Positions 6,853-13,325 of a stretch of DNA of 15,169 nucleotides are shown piece by piece (within the stretch, counting starts at the first letter, position 1; each line of letters starts with the position of its first letter). Source of the DNA: an uncultured Parvimonas sp. GTDB taxonomy: Bacteria > Bacillota > Clostridia > Tissierellales > Peptoniphilaceae. The notes under the pieces are model-generated. The model had not been told where the DNA came from, made no database searches, and saw only the letters and a program-made list of their open reading frames with translations. The translations under genes were made by a program, and so were the position numbers. The stretch lies in assembly GCA_902470455.1 (NCBI GenBank), contig CABRGI010000005.1:1-15169 (forward strand), given 5' to 3'.

Positions 6853-6890
6853 AAAAAGGACTGTGAATCTAAATTCATAGTCTTTTTTTT
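6853..6890 (+). terminator. Terminator after the DUF2871 gene
   Basis: A long stem of about 16 bp with two G-U pairs (AAAAAGGACTGTGAAT with ATTCATAGTCTTTTT), loop CTAA, ending in a run of eight T residues, starts seven bases after the stop codon. Confidence 0.92.
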
Positions 6891-6899
6891 GGGAATTAA

Positions 6900-6928
6900 T
6901 TGAAATATTAGATTATATAATGTAAAAT
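6900..6928 (+). promoter_or_regulatory. Promoter of the 163-aa membrane-protein gene
   Basis: TTGAAA (6900-6905), a 17-base spacer and TAAAAT (6923-6928). The same TTGAAA-17-TAAAAT arrangement is repeated at 10616 and 11008. Confidence 0.75.
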
Positions 6929-6978
6929 ATAAATTAGTAAGGGTTTTGAATTTTATATTATAAAGGAGAGAATTTAAA

Positions 6979-7470
6979 ATGAGAAAAATAAATTTTAGAT
7001 ATAACAAAAATACTCCAATCAGTCTTTATATTATGATTAGTTTAGGAATAGCAATAGGATTTTTTCTATATTATGAGTTTCTTATGTTTTTAGGAATTGC
7101 AAGTCCAAATGAGCCACAATATTTTAAAGATAATCCTAGACATGCTATTTATTTGATTTTTGGATTAATTCCAGTTACCATGTTTTTATCTACTTGGATT
7201 GTCTTTAAATTTTGGAGTAGAGAAGATGAAGAAGCAGAGCTTGAGCTATATGATGATTATGCAATTTTAAAAATGAGAAATGAAAAAATCAAAATCCAAA
7301 AGGGAAAATTGGAGATTAAATTTCCACAGCCACAGGCAATTTTATATACTACATATATACTTAAAACACCTGAACAAAAAATCGTCTTTATAAATTCTTT
7401 AAGGAAAAAAAGAAAATCAAATATATCTTTAAAATTAGCAATGGAAGAGTTATTAGATTATGAAGAGTAG
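6979..7470 (+). CDS. Two-TM membrane protein of unknown function
   Basis: The 163-aa product has a basic N-terminus, two membrane helices (about 15-38 and 56-78) and a charged C-terminal region (80-163) that should lie in the cytoplasm. That region reads as beta strands with a short acidic tail (EDEEAELELYDDYAILKM), giving a PH-like impression such as in small YcxB-type proteins; I am not sure of this. I do not recognise a family. The ATG at 6979 has AAGGAGAG upstream. The broken YciI gene follows 26 bases later and was probably co-transcribed. Confidence 0.75.
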   Translation: MRKINFRYNKNTPISLYIMISLGIAIGFFLYYEFLMFLGIASPNEPQYFKDNPRHAIYLIFGLIPVTMFLSTWIVFKFWSREDEEAELELYDDYAILKMRNEKIKIQKGKLEIKFPQPQAILYTTYILKTPEQKIVFINSLRKKRKSNISLKLAMEELLDYEE

Positions 7471-7496
7471 AAAATATAAATTTTTAGGAGGATAAA

Positions 7497-7772
7497 ATTG
7501 CATATATTTATTTAATGAGTAATCAAAAAAATCTAAATTTAGAAATAGTTAAAAAACATGTTGAACATTTAAAAAAATTAGATGAGTCTGGAAAACTTAT
7601 TCTATGTGGTCCATTTACCGACTATGCTGGAGGAATGGTAGTTTTAAATTGTGAAAATATCAAAGAAGCAAGAGAAATTGCATAGTCTGATCCTTTTATT
7701 GCTGAGGGATATAAAACTTATGAGCTTAGAACATTAGAAATTGCAAATAAAGAAAATAATTATGGTTTTTAA
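7497..7772 (+). pseudogene. YciI family protein, disrupted
   Basis: One frame from 7497 to the TAA at 7770 reads as a complete YciI-like protein of 91 codons: AYIYLMSNQ at the start, KKHVEHLKKLDESGKLILCGPF with the family's conserved His, YAGGMVVLNC, then SDPFIAEGYKTYELRTLEI. Codon 63 is TAG (7683-7685), in the middle of the usual EIA-x-SDPF motif, so the reading frame is cut. The expected start codon, correctly spaced behind AGGAGG (7485-7490), is ATT rather than ATG; the first in-frame ATG (7515) would drop six residues of the first strand. YciI proteins are small enzyme-like domains of the ferredoxin-like fold. Two independent lesions point to a decayed gene, though a sequencing error or stop readthrough cannot be excluded. 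Confidence 0.85.
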
Positions 7773-7805
7773 AAAGTGAAAATATTTAAAGAAGATAAAT
7801 TATTT

Positions 7806-7837
7806 AAACAGTAGAAATTAAAATCTACTGTTTTTTT
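7806..7837 (+). terminator. Terminator after the YciI pseudogene
   Basis: A 10-bp stem (AAACAGTAGA with TCTACTGTTT), an 8-nt loop and a run of seven T residues. Confidence 0.9.
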
Positions 7838-7845
7838 ATTGTGAT

Positions 7846-7874
7846 TTGCTTTTTTAATTTCAATGTAGTATAAT
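7846..7874 (+). promoter_or_regulatory. Promoter of the AbrB-hydrolase operon
   Basis: TTGCTT (7846-7851), a 17-base spacer and a perfect TATAAT (7869-7874), 37 bases upstream of the chosen start codon. Confidence 0.8.
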
Positions 7875-7901
7875 AAGTATGAATAAACATACTTATTATA
7901 C
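7868..7901 (+). promoter_or_regulatory. 14-bp inverted repeat over -10 box, next to RBS
   Basis: GTATAATAAGTATG (7868-7881) and CATACTTATTATAC (7888-7901) are exact reverse complements around a 6-base centre AATAAA. The left arm contains the -10 box; the right arm ends on the first base of the Shine-Dalgarno CGGAGG. It is an ideal operator for the AbrB-type regulator encoded just downstream. If transcription starts before about 7880, part of it could also fold in the mRNA leader. Confidence 0.85.
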
Positions 7902-7911
7902 GGAGGCAGAT

Positions 7912-8133
7912 ATGAAAAGTAAAAAAGATGGAAAACTACATGCTTGGACTGCAAAGGTAGGAACTAAAGGACAAATTGTTATTCCAAAAGAGGCAAGAGA
8001 AATTTTTTCTATAGAAACCGGAGATAATTTGCTAATTCTTGGAGATGAGAGAAGAGGATTGGCAATTATGAATGGAGATGTAGCATCAAAATTTTTGATG
8101 AATATTCAAGGTGATTTAAGTGAGGAAGATTAA
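7912..8133 (+). CDS. AbrB/MazE/SpoVT-type DNA-binding regulator
   Basis: The 73-aa protein carries the swapped-hairpin AbrB domain: AKVGTKGQIVIPKEARE (14-30), then the loop and strand GDNLLILGDERRGLAIM (37-53). It should bind DNA as a dimer. I chose the ATG at 7912 because GGAGG is five bases upstream; an in-frame ATG at 7879 lies inside the operator and only five bases after the -10 box. Its 3' end overlaps the hydrolase start by 14 bp, so translation is coupled. The perfect palindrome at its own promoter suggests autoregulation. No MazF-like toxin follows, which argues for a plain regulator rather than a MazEF antitoxin. Confidence 0.9.
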   Translation: MKSKKDGKLHAWTAKVGTKGQIVIPKEAREIFSIETGDNLLILGDERRGLAIMNGDVASKFLMNIQGDLSEED

Positions 8134-9253
8134 AATATTGAAATTTATAGTTATAATACTTTTAGTTGTAGTTGTTTCTGTTGTAATCTATGCAATTTAT
8201 AATCTAAATTATGACTATTCAGGAGAAAAATTCAGGAAGAATAAGGCTTCAAGTTTAGGCTTAGAAGAAAAACAATTTAATCTACAAAATGGGAATGTAA
8301 TAAATTATGTTGAAGGTCCAAATAATGGTCCGGCTATTTTATTATTGCATGGACAAATGGTAGATTGGAAGGATTATCGTACTGTATTTCCTGAATTAGT
8401 AAAAAAATATCATGTCTTTGCACTTGATTATTATGGACATGGAAAGTCAAGTAAAAATCCTGATTTATATAATATTGAAAGCATAGGTTCCGATATTGCA
8501 TCATTTATTCAAGAAAAAATTGGAGAAAAAACAATTATTTCGGGGCATTCTTCAGGTGCACTTATTACTGCCTATATAGGAGCTAAATTCCCGCAAAATG
8601 TAAAGGCGATTATTTTAGAAGACGGACCATTTTTTGCAACGGAAAAAGGACGTGCCGAAAATACATTTTCTTATAAAACTTTTGAAAATATTCACAATTA
8701 TTTAACTGAAAAACCTAATACTACTTATTTTGAACATTATCTAAAGAATGATCCGATGCGAAAACTATTTAATGAGGGTGGAAAAGATAATTGGGACAAA
8801 ATTGTGGCTAAACCTGCAATGAAAAGATTTCAAAAGGATAAGACTAAAATACCGGTTATTTGGTATTATCCACCAAAGTTAGGAGTAAATACTTTACTTC
8901 AATTAACAGCTAATTTGCAAGATAAAACAGGTGATTATGACTTAAGATTCGGAGATGCATTTTATGATTTCAGCTTTTTTAAGGGAATAAAACAAGAGGA
9001 ATTGTTAAAAGAAATTACTGTTCCAACTTGTATATTACATGTAAAACCACCAAAAAATACAGCACCTTCATATTATAATAAAGATGGACTTCTGATTTCT
9101 GCAATGGATGAAAAGGATGCAAATCGTGTTAAAGAATTGATTAAAGGTAGTACTTTAATTGAGGGATTCGATTCTATGCACGACATTCACGGGGATCAGC
9201 CAAAAGAATATTTGGAAAAAGTAGAAGAATTTTTAGATGATATAGAAAAGTAA
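8120..9253 (+). CDS. Membrane-anchored alpha/beta hydrolase
   Basis: The 377-aa product has an N-terminal hydrophobic anchor (8-28) after a basic MRKIKILK start, then a serine hydrolase domain probably outside the membrane. Visible features are the oxyanion strand LLLHGQM (74-80), DYYGHGKS (103-110), the nucleophile elbow GHSSG (142-146, Ser144) and a C-terminal DSMHDIHGD (351-359) supplying the catalytic His (354 or 357). There is no lipobox. The substrate is unknown. The GTG at 8120 lies inside the AbrB gene, six bases after AAGGTG, and starts the product neatly at the anchor. Regulation by the AbrB protein upstream is inferred from the overlap. Confidence 0.88.
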   Translation: MRKIKILKFIVIILLVVVVSVVIYAIYNLNYDYSGEKFRKNKASSLGLEEKQFNLQNGNVINYVEGPNNGPAILLLHGQMVDWKDYRTVFPELVKKYHVFALDYYGHGKSSKNPDLYNIESIGSDIASFIQEKIGEKTIISGHSSGALITAYIGAKFPQNVKAIILEDGPFFATEKGRAENTFSYKTFENIHNYLTEKPNTTYFEHYLKNDPMRKLFNEGGKDNWDKIVAKPAMKRFQKDKTKIPVIWYYPPKLGVNTLLQLTANLQDKTGDYDLRFGDAFYDFSFFKGIKQEELLKEITVPTCILHVKPPKNTAPSYYNKDGLLISAMDEKDANRVKELIKGSTLIEGFDSMHDIHGDQPKEYLEKVEEFLDDIEK

Positions 9254-9285
9254 AATTGGTAGATTAGAATTCATTGGAGGAATAT

Positions 9286-10044
9286 ATGATAGGCATTTAT
9301 TTAAGTGGAACAGGAAACACGAAACATTGTGTTGAAAAACTTGTAAATTTGATAGATGATAAGTCAAAATGTGTTCCTTTAGAATTTCCACAGATTATAG
9401 ATTTATTAAAAGAAGAGGATGTGATTTTTTTAGGATATCCAACTCAATTTTCTAATGCTCCATTTATGGTACGAGATTTTATTAAGAAAAATAGTTCTCT
9501 TTGGAAAGGTAAAAAAGTTTTTTGTGTAAATACAATGGGACTTTTCAGTGGAGATGGAGCGGGATGTACTGCAAGAATTTTAAAAAAATATGGAGCAGAA
9601 ATTCTGGGAGGCATACAGATAAAAATGCCTGACTCCGTTTGCGACAGTAAGCTGTTGAAGAAAGATATTGAAGAAAATAGGCAAATAGTAAAAAATACAG
9701 ATAAGCGATTAGAAGAAGTTGCAGAACAGATTAAAAAGGGAAAATATCCAAGAGAAGGACTATCTTTCATATCACATTTGAAGGGTTTTTTTGGGCAAAG
9801 ATTATGGTTTTATCGTAAAACTATGGGATATACTGATAAGTTAAAAATAAACGATGATTGTAATGGTTGTGGTTTATGTAGTAGGGTTTGTCCGATGAAA
9901 AATATCCGCATAAAAGATAAAAAGGCAGTTCCTGAAAACAAATGCACAATGTGTTATAGATGTATAAGTCTATGTCCACAAAAGGCAATTACTTTACTTG
10001 GAGATAAGATAATTGAACAGTCTAGGTTTGAAAAATATGTATAA
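9286..10044 (+). CDS. EFR1-family flavodoxin-ferredoxin fusion
   Basis: This 252-aa protein combines a flavodoxin-like domain with the FMN phosphate loop SGTGNT (7-12) and the YPTQFSNAPF segment (51-60), and a C-terminal ferredoxin domain with two [4Fe-4S] motifs: Cys192, 195, 198, 202 and Cys220, 223, 226, 230, each of the CxxCxxCxxxCP type. It should be a cytoplasmic one- or two-electron carrier of the kind common in anaerobes; its partner is unknown. The ATG at 9286 follows GGAGG by five bases; an in-frame TTG at 9274 lacks such a site. It is 32 bp after the hydrolase gene, in the same transcript. Confidence 0.93.
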   Translation: MIGIYLSGTGNTKHCVEKLVNLIDDKSKCVPLEFPQIIDLLKEEDVIFLGYPTQFSNAPFMVRDFIKKNSSLWKGKKVFCVNTMGLFSGDGAGCTARILKKYGAEILGGIQIKMPDSVCDSKLLKKDIEENRQIVKNTDKRLEEVAEQIKKGKYPREGLSFISHLKGFFGQRLWFYRKTMGYTDKLKINDDCNGCGLCSRVCPMKNIRIKDKKAVPENKCTMCYRCISLCPQKAITLLGDKIIEQSRFEKYV

Positions 10045-10098
10045 TAATGTGATGATGAATATAAATGATTAAATAAGTTGAAGTTTTAGGATAAAATT

Positions 10099-10542
10099 AT
10101 GAAGATATTGGAAATTAGAAAAAACAAAAAGCAGTATATGGAGCTTCTGCTTCTTGCTGATGAACAAGAAGATATGATTGACAAATATATTGATAGAGGA
10201 ATAATGTTTATTATAGAGGATAATGGTGTTAAATCTGAATGTGTAGTTACTGATGAGGGAAATGGAGTTCTTGAAATAAAAAATATTGCTACAAACCCTA
10301 ACTTTCAAAGAATGGGTTACGGAAAAATTCTAATTGATTTTGTTGTTACTAAATATAAAAATCAATTTTCTACATTACAAGTTGGCACGGGAGATAGTCC
10401 TAAAACTATTGATTTTTATTTGAAATGTGGATTTTCTCGCTCTCACACTGTCAAAAATTTTTTTACGGAAAATTATAATCACCCAATATATGAAGATGGT
10501 ATCCAATTGGTTGATATGATTTATTTGCGTAGAGATTTATAA
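10099..10542 (+). CDS. GNAT family N-acetyltransferase
   Basis: The 147-aa protein has the GNAT fold: strand and acetyl-CoA loop NPNFQRMGYGKIL (66-78, matching Q/RxxGxG/A), VGTGDS (95-100) and the FYLKCGF element (106-112) typical of the C-terminal half. It should transfer an acetyl group from acetyl-CoA to an amine; the substrate is not predictable. The ATG at 10099 is preceded by only a weak TTAGGA site, so translation may be low. It comes 54 bp after the EFR1 gene with no terminator between, and a strong terminator follows. Confidence 0.9.
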   Translation: MKILEIRKNKKQYMELLLLADEQEDMIDKYIDRGIMFIIEDNGVKSECVVTDEGNGVLEIKNIATNPNFQRMGYGKILIDFVVTKYKNQFSTLQVGTGDSPKTIDFYLKCGFSRSHTVKNFFTENYNHPIYEDGIQLVDMIYLRRDL

Positions 10543-10576
10543 ATTTGATTTTGTTTAAGCTAAAATATAGCAGTTT

Positions 10577-10611
10577 AACAGTAAGTCAATAGGATTTACT
10601 GTTTTTTTTTT
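10577..10611 (+). terminator. Terminator of the AbrB operon
   Basis: An 11-bp stem with one G-U pair (AACAGTAAGTC with GATTTACTGTT), a 5-nt loop and a run of nine to ten T residues. It is nearly identical to the hairpin at 10970-11003. Confidence 0.92.
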
Positions 10612-10615
10612 ATAT

Positions 10616-10644
10616 TTGAAATATCAATAAATATAAGGTAAAAT
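10616..10644 (+). promoter_or_regulatory. Promoter of first small membrane-protein unit
   Basis: TTGAAA (10616-10621), a 17-base spacer beginning TATCAATAAATAT, and TAAAAT (10639-10644). The -35 box and most of the spacer are identical to the promoter at 11008. Confidence 0.8.
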
Positions 10645-10682
10645 ATAGAATAGTAAGGAAAATAGAATTTAAGGAGGTAGTT

Positions 10683-10958
10683 ATGTGGTTAATAATTGGT
10701 ATTGGAGCGATAATTTTTGCAATATTGAATATTGTATTTTCACTTAATAATAAAAATTCAAAATGGTTCGGGTTTATAAGTTTATCACTAACAGCATTGA
10801 CTGTATGTGCATTTTATTCTCAAGCTTCAAGCTATGTCCTTAAAGAAGATTGGAGTGCACTTATGGATGTCGTTCCATCAGTTAGTAGGATATTATGGTT
10901 TTGCGTTTTTATGTCTATTTTAATAAATGCGATTCCGCTTTTTAGAGATAAGAAATAG
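10683..10958 (+). CDS. Small three-TM membrane protein, copy 1
   Basis: The 91-aa product has three hydrophobic segments (about 2-19, 29-48 and 67-86). The start MWLIIGIGAIIFA and the middle RNA-level context are shared with the gene at 11072. A short outward or inward loop KEDWSALMDVVPSVSRI (54-70) precedes the last helix. Similar proteins with the ISLSLTALT and EDWSALMDVVP elements are widespread as hypotheticals in Bacillota, as far as I recall. AAGGAGG lies five bases upstream of the ATG. It stands between its own promoter and terminator. Confidence 0.82.
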   Translation: MWLIIGIGAIIFAILNIVFSLNNKNSKWFGFISLSLTALTVCAFYSQASSYVLKEDWSALMDVVPSVSRILWFCVFMSILINAIPLFRDKK

Positions 10959-10969
10959 AAAAATAATTT

Positions 10970-11003
10970 AAACAGTAAATCAATATGGATTTACTGTTTT
11001 TTT
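10970..11003 (+). terminator. Terminator of first small membrane-protein unit
   Basis: A perfect 12-bp stem (AAACAGTAAATC with GATTTACTGTTT), a 6-nt loop and a T run. It is a near copy of the hairpin at 10577-10611. Confidence 0.92.
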
Positions 11004-11007
11004 ATAT

Positions 11008-11036
11008 TTGAAATATCAATAAATATGATGTAAAAT
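11008..11036 (+). promoter_or_regulatory. Promoter of second unit and downstream operon
   Basis: TTGAAA (11008-11013), a 17-base spacer and TAAAAT (11031-11036), a near duplicate of the promoter at 10616. No terminator is seen until after 13125, so it probably drives five genes. Confidence 0.8.
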
Positions 11037-11071
11037 ATAAAATAATAGGAAAAGATTTTTAGGAGGCGGAT

Positions 11072-11356
11072 ATGTGGTTAATAATAGCAATTGGAGGAAT
11101 TGTTTTTGCCTTAATTGGTCGGATTAAGGAATATAAAGGTGAAAATTTCATAGTTTTTAAAAGGATAAGTTTGTTGATAACTGCATTATGCTCTATAAAT
11201 TTTATTTATTCTGCTATAATTTATAATTCTTATTTTACTGGAGGAAATTGGAGAATGTTTTTAGAGACAATGCCTGGAGATTCTAAAAATGTATTAATTT
11301 GCATTGGTCTATCTATTTATGTAAATTATATTCCGATGTCTATTTTTAAAAAATAG
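11072..11356 (+). CDS. Small three-TM membrane protein, copy 2
   Basis: The 94-aa product shares the MWLIIxIGxIxFA start, an ISLxxTAL middle helix and a NW/DW-x-MF/LM-(E/D)-x-(M/V)P loop with the protein at 10683, so it is a diverged tandem copy. Three membrane segments are likely (about 2-15, 31-51, 74-90). AGGAGG lies five to six bases before the ATG. Unlike copy 1 it has no terminator behind it and leads into the SF0329 gene after a 45-bp gap. The function is unknown. Confidence 0.82.
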   Translation: MWLIIAIGGIVFALIGRIKEYKGENFIVFKRISLLITALCSINFIYSAIIYNSYFTGGNWRMFLETMPGDSKNVLICIGLSIYVNYIPMSIFKK

Positions 11357-11401
11357 TCAAAATATAGCTAAATAAAATTGATTAAAAAGGAGGAGATAAT
11401 A

Positions 11402-11893
11402 TTGGCTAGTTGGAGCGGTATAAGAAAAAAACTTGAAAAAGAATATCTTGCTGAAAGCCTACAAGGGCATATTCAATATTTTGCTACAACTTATAGCAAA
11501 AGTCCTGACCATGAGGGACGAGCAGCAATAAGATATGACGGAAAAGAAATCATCAAAGGTTGTTTTTGGAATAACTGGTTTAAAGCCGATTTATTTCCTA
11601 AAGATGAAAAATACGAAGAAAGAATGAAAAAAGAAAATGCATTTATGGACGATACAGCTTTAGAATTGGGAGTATTTGACCAACGTTGTTTTTATAAAGC
11701 CTTTGCAGAATTTGACAATCAAAGCATAGAAATAAGCCTAAAAAGTGAAAATTTACTAGTAAGAATTTTTGCGATTTTAGATAGACGAGTTGGAAAAAGA
11801 AAGTTGATTCAAATGAAAGAAACAATAGGAAATGAGCCGGATATATTTCAGGAGTTCTATGCAATTCGTATGAAGGCTGAAGGACTTATTTAA
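11402..11893 (+). CDS. SF0329 family protein
   Basis: The 163-aa product has the pattern of the SF0329 family (sometimes misnamed as a peptide synthetase): SWSGIRKKLEKEYLAESLQGHIQYFATTY in the N-terminal 31 residues, RAAIRYDGKEI (40-50) and the signature LLVRIFAILDRRVGKRKL (118-135) followed by FYAIRM. The biochemical role is not known. I chose TTG at 11402, eight bases after AAAGGAGG; an in-frame TTG at 11378 lies upstream of that site and would add eight residues unlike the family. It seems to be the second gene of an operon running to 13125. Confidence 0.85.
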   Translation: MASWSGIRKKLEKEYLAESLQGHIQYFATTYSKSPDHEGRAAIRYDGKEIIKGCFWNNWFKADLFPKDEKYEERMKKENAFMDDTALELGVFDQRCFYKAFAEFDNQSIEISLKSENLLVRIFAILDRRVGKRKLIQMKETIGNEPDIFQEFYAIRMKAEGLI

Positions 11894-11922
11894 GTTTAAA
11901 TAAATTTGGAGGAGAAGAGATT

Positions 11923-12309
11923 ATGTTACTATTGGGCGTAAAAAAAGAAAATGATTGGCTTTTAGCTGAATATAATTTGACATATAAAGTTGGCTGGGAG
12001 AATATTTGTAGGGCAGTTAGTTTAGTATATGAATACTATGATAATGTAGAAATTCTAGTTGATAATAATAAAGTGAATATCAATTCAAAAGAAGAAATTT
12101 TACAATTATACGAAGCAAGAACAATGACTATTAGAGGAGTTTCAAAGATTATTCAAGTTCCATTAATGATAACATTCTTTAATCAATTACAAACTGTAAG
12201 AGTTTCCGTTGCCTGTGCAACAGATGAGTTCAAAGATGCAGACTATAAGAAATTCAATATGTCATTAGGGCAATACATGGATAGCATAGAATTGGCTATG
12301 TATAGGTAA
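11923..12309 (+). CDS. Uncharacterised 128-aa protein
   Basis: I do not recognise this protein. It has no membrane segment or signal, looks like a soluble alpha/beta protein and has an aromatic N-terminal half (WLLAEYNLTYKVGWENICRA, 13-32, and VYEYYDNVEILVDNN, 35-49). TTGGAGGAG lies upstream of the ATG at 11923. Gaps of 29 and 19 bp to the flanking SF0329 and MazG-like genes place it in the same operon. Codon use and base composition match the neighbours, so there is no sign of recent transfer. Confidence 0.75.
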   Translation: MLLLGVKKENDWLLAEYNLTYKVGWENICRAVSLVYEYYDNVEILVDNNKVNINSKEEILQLYEARTMTIRGVSKIIQVPLMITFFNQLQTVRVSVACATDEFKDADYKKFNMSLGQYMDSIELAMYR

Positions 12310-12328
12310 AGTAGAAAGGGGAAAATTA

Positions 12329-12655
12329 ATGAGTGATTTTTCTATAAATGAAATGCTTGAAATGCAAAGAGAATTACAAGATAAATACAAAGATAAATGG
12401 GAGACTATCAGTCCAGTGGTTGGAAAAAATAAATTATTGTGGATGATTGGAGAAATTGGAGAAGTTATAGATATTATAAAAAAGAACGGAGACGAAAAAT
12501 CACTTGATGATAAAGAACTTCGTCAACATCTTGTAGAAGAAATGTCAGATGTATTGATGTATTATAATGATGTCCTACTTTGTTATGGAATAAGTTCTGA
12601 CGAACTAAAAGAAGCATATACAACAAAATTCGAAAAAAATATGAAGCGATGGTAA
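12329..12655 (+). CDS. MazG-like nucleotide pyrophosphohydrolase
   Basis: The 108-aa all-helical protein carries the metal-binding motif of the MazG/dUTPase superfamily: ExxE in GEIGEV (Glu42, Glu45) and ExxD in EEMSDVL (Glu71, Asp74), separated by 25 residues. Such enzymes hydrolyse NTPs or dNTPs, often damaged or non-canonical ones, to the monophosphate and pyrophosphate. It is a short single-domain form. AAAGGGG lies upstream of the ATG at 12329. Its last codons run into the HIT gene, so the two are closely coupled and suggest joint nucleotide clean-up (inference). Confidence 0.9.
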   Translation: MSDFSINEMLEMQRELQDKYKDKWETISPVVGKNKLLWMIGEIGEVIDIIKKNGDEKSLDDKELRQHLVEEMSDVLMYYNDVLLCYGISSDELKEAYTTKFEKNMKRW

Positions 12656-12660
12656 AGAAA

Positions 12661-13125
12661 ATGTGTTTGATTTGTGAAAGAATAAAAAGGATTAAAGATT
12701 GTACAAATCCTTATTTTGTTAAGGAATTAGAAACAGGATATGTTGTTCTAGGAGATAATCAACATTTTAAAGGATATACTATTTTTTTGTGTAAAGTTCA
12801 TAAAACCGAATTATTTGAACTAGATAAAGATTTTAAAATAAAATTTTTGGAGGAAATGTCTCTTGTTGGAGAATCGGTAGCAAAGGCCTTTGACTGTGAA
12901 AAAATGAATTATGAATTGCTTGGAAATGGGGATTCTCATCTTCATTGGCATTTATTTCCGAGAATAACTGGAGATATAGGAGAATATGGTAACAAAGGTA
13001 AAGGACCTGTTTGGTGGTACCCAATGGAAAAAATGTATGATGATTCTACGAGACCAACATCAGAGGAACTCAAATCAATGAAAGAAAAGTTGTTGGAAAA
13101 ATTAGACAGCATTTTGAGTAGGTAG
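12661..13125 (+). CDS. HIT family hydrolase
   Basis: The 154-aa product is a histidine-triad protein: DSHLHWHLFPR (91-101) contains the HxHxH active site with His93, 95 and 97, and HFKGYTIFLCK (35-45) is the family's conserved strand. An N-terminal CLIC pair (Cys2, Cys5) resembles the zinc site of some HIT proteins. HIT enzymes cleave nucleoside phosphate derivatives such as AppppA or AMP conjugates. I prefer ATG 12661 (MCLICERI, the usual start in relatives as I recall), five bases after the MazG stop; an in-frame ATG at 12649 overlaps that gene and has no better ribosome site. Translation probably depends on coupling, as no Shine-Dalgarno is seen. Confidence 0.9.
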   Translation: MCLICERIKRIKDCTNPYFVKELETGYVVLGDNQHFKGYTIFLCKVHKTELFELDKDFKIKFLEEMSLVGESVAKAFDCEKMNYELLGNGDSHLHWHLFPRITGDIGEYGNKGKGPVWWYPMEKMYDDSTRPTSEELKSMKEKLLEKLDSILSR

Positions 13126-13136
13126 AATATTATATT

Positions 13137-13160
13137 AAACCTATCGAATTCGATAGGTTT
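13137..13160 (+). repeat. Perfect 24-bp palindrome after the HIT gene
   Basis: A 10-bp stem AAACCTATCG with CGATAGGTTT around AATT, all exactly palindromic, 11 bases after the HIT stop. No T run follows on either strand, so termination would be weak; it may instead be a 3' end stabiliser or a protein-binding site. A better terminator lies at 13223. Confidence 0.7.
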
Positions 13161-13222
13161 GAAAAACCACTTATTAATTCTGTAAGTAGTTTTTGTTGTA
13201 TAAAATTTGAAGTTATATATTA

Positions 13223-13251
13223 AAAAAGGCGATAGAAATATCGTCTTTTTT
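13223..13251 (+). terminator. Terminator of the MazG-HIT operon
   Basis: A 12-bp stem with one G-U pair (AAAAAGGCGATA with TATCGTCTTTTT), a GAAA tetraloop and a T run of six. Confidence 0.85.
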
Positions 13252-13325
13252 ATGTGAAAAGTAAGATTTATTGAACTGATTGCAATCAAATAAAAAATTA
13301 ATAAAATTTGAATTTTATTTATTAC

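Noticed and set aside
7879..7911. Upstream in-frame ATG of the AbrB-type gene as the true start
   Set aside because: It lies inside the operator dyad and five bases after the -10 box, with no room for a ribosome binding site.
7912..9253. MazEF-like toxin-antitoxin pair
   Set aside because: The gene after the AbrB-type domain is a 377-aa serine hydrolase with a membrane anchor, not a MazF- or PIN-type toxin.
9444..9770. 108-codon minus-strand frame inside the EFR1 gene
   Set aside because: It is antisense to a well-supported protein, has no ribosome binding site and has a random-like composition.
12942..13289. 115-codon minus-strand frame over the end of the HIT gene and its terminator
   Set aside because: It crosses a palindrome and a terminator, is antisense to the HIT gene and lacks a ribosome site.
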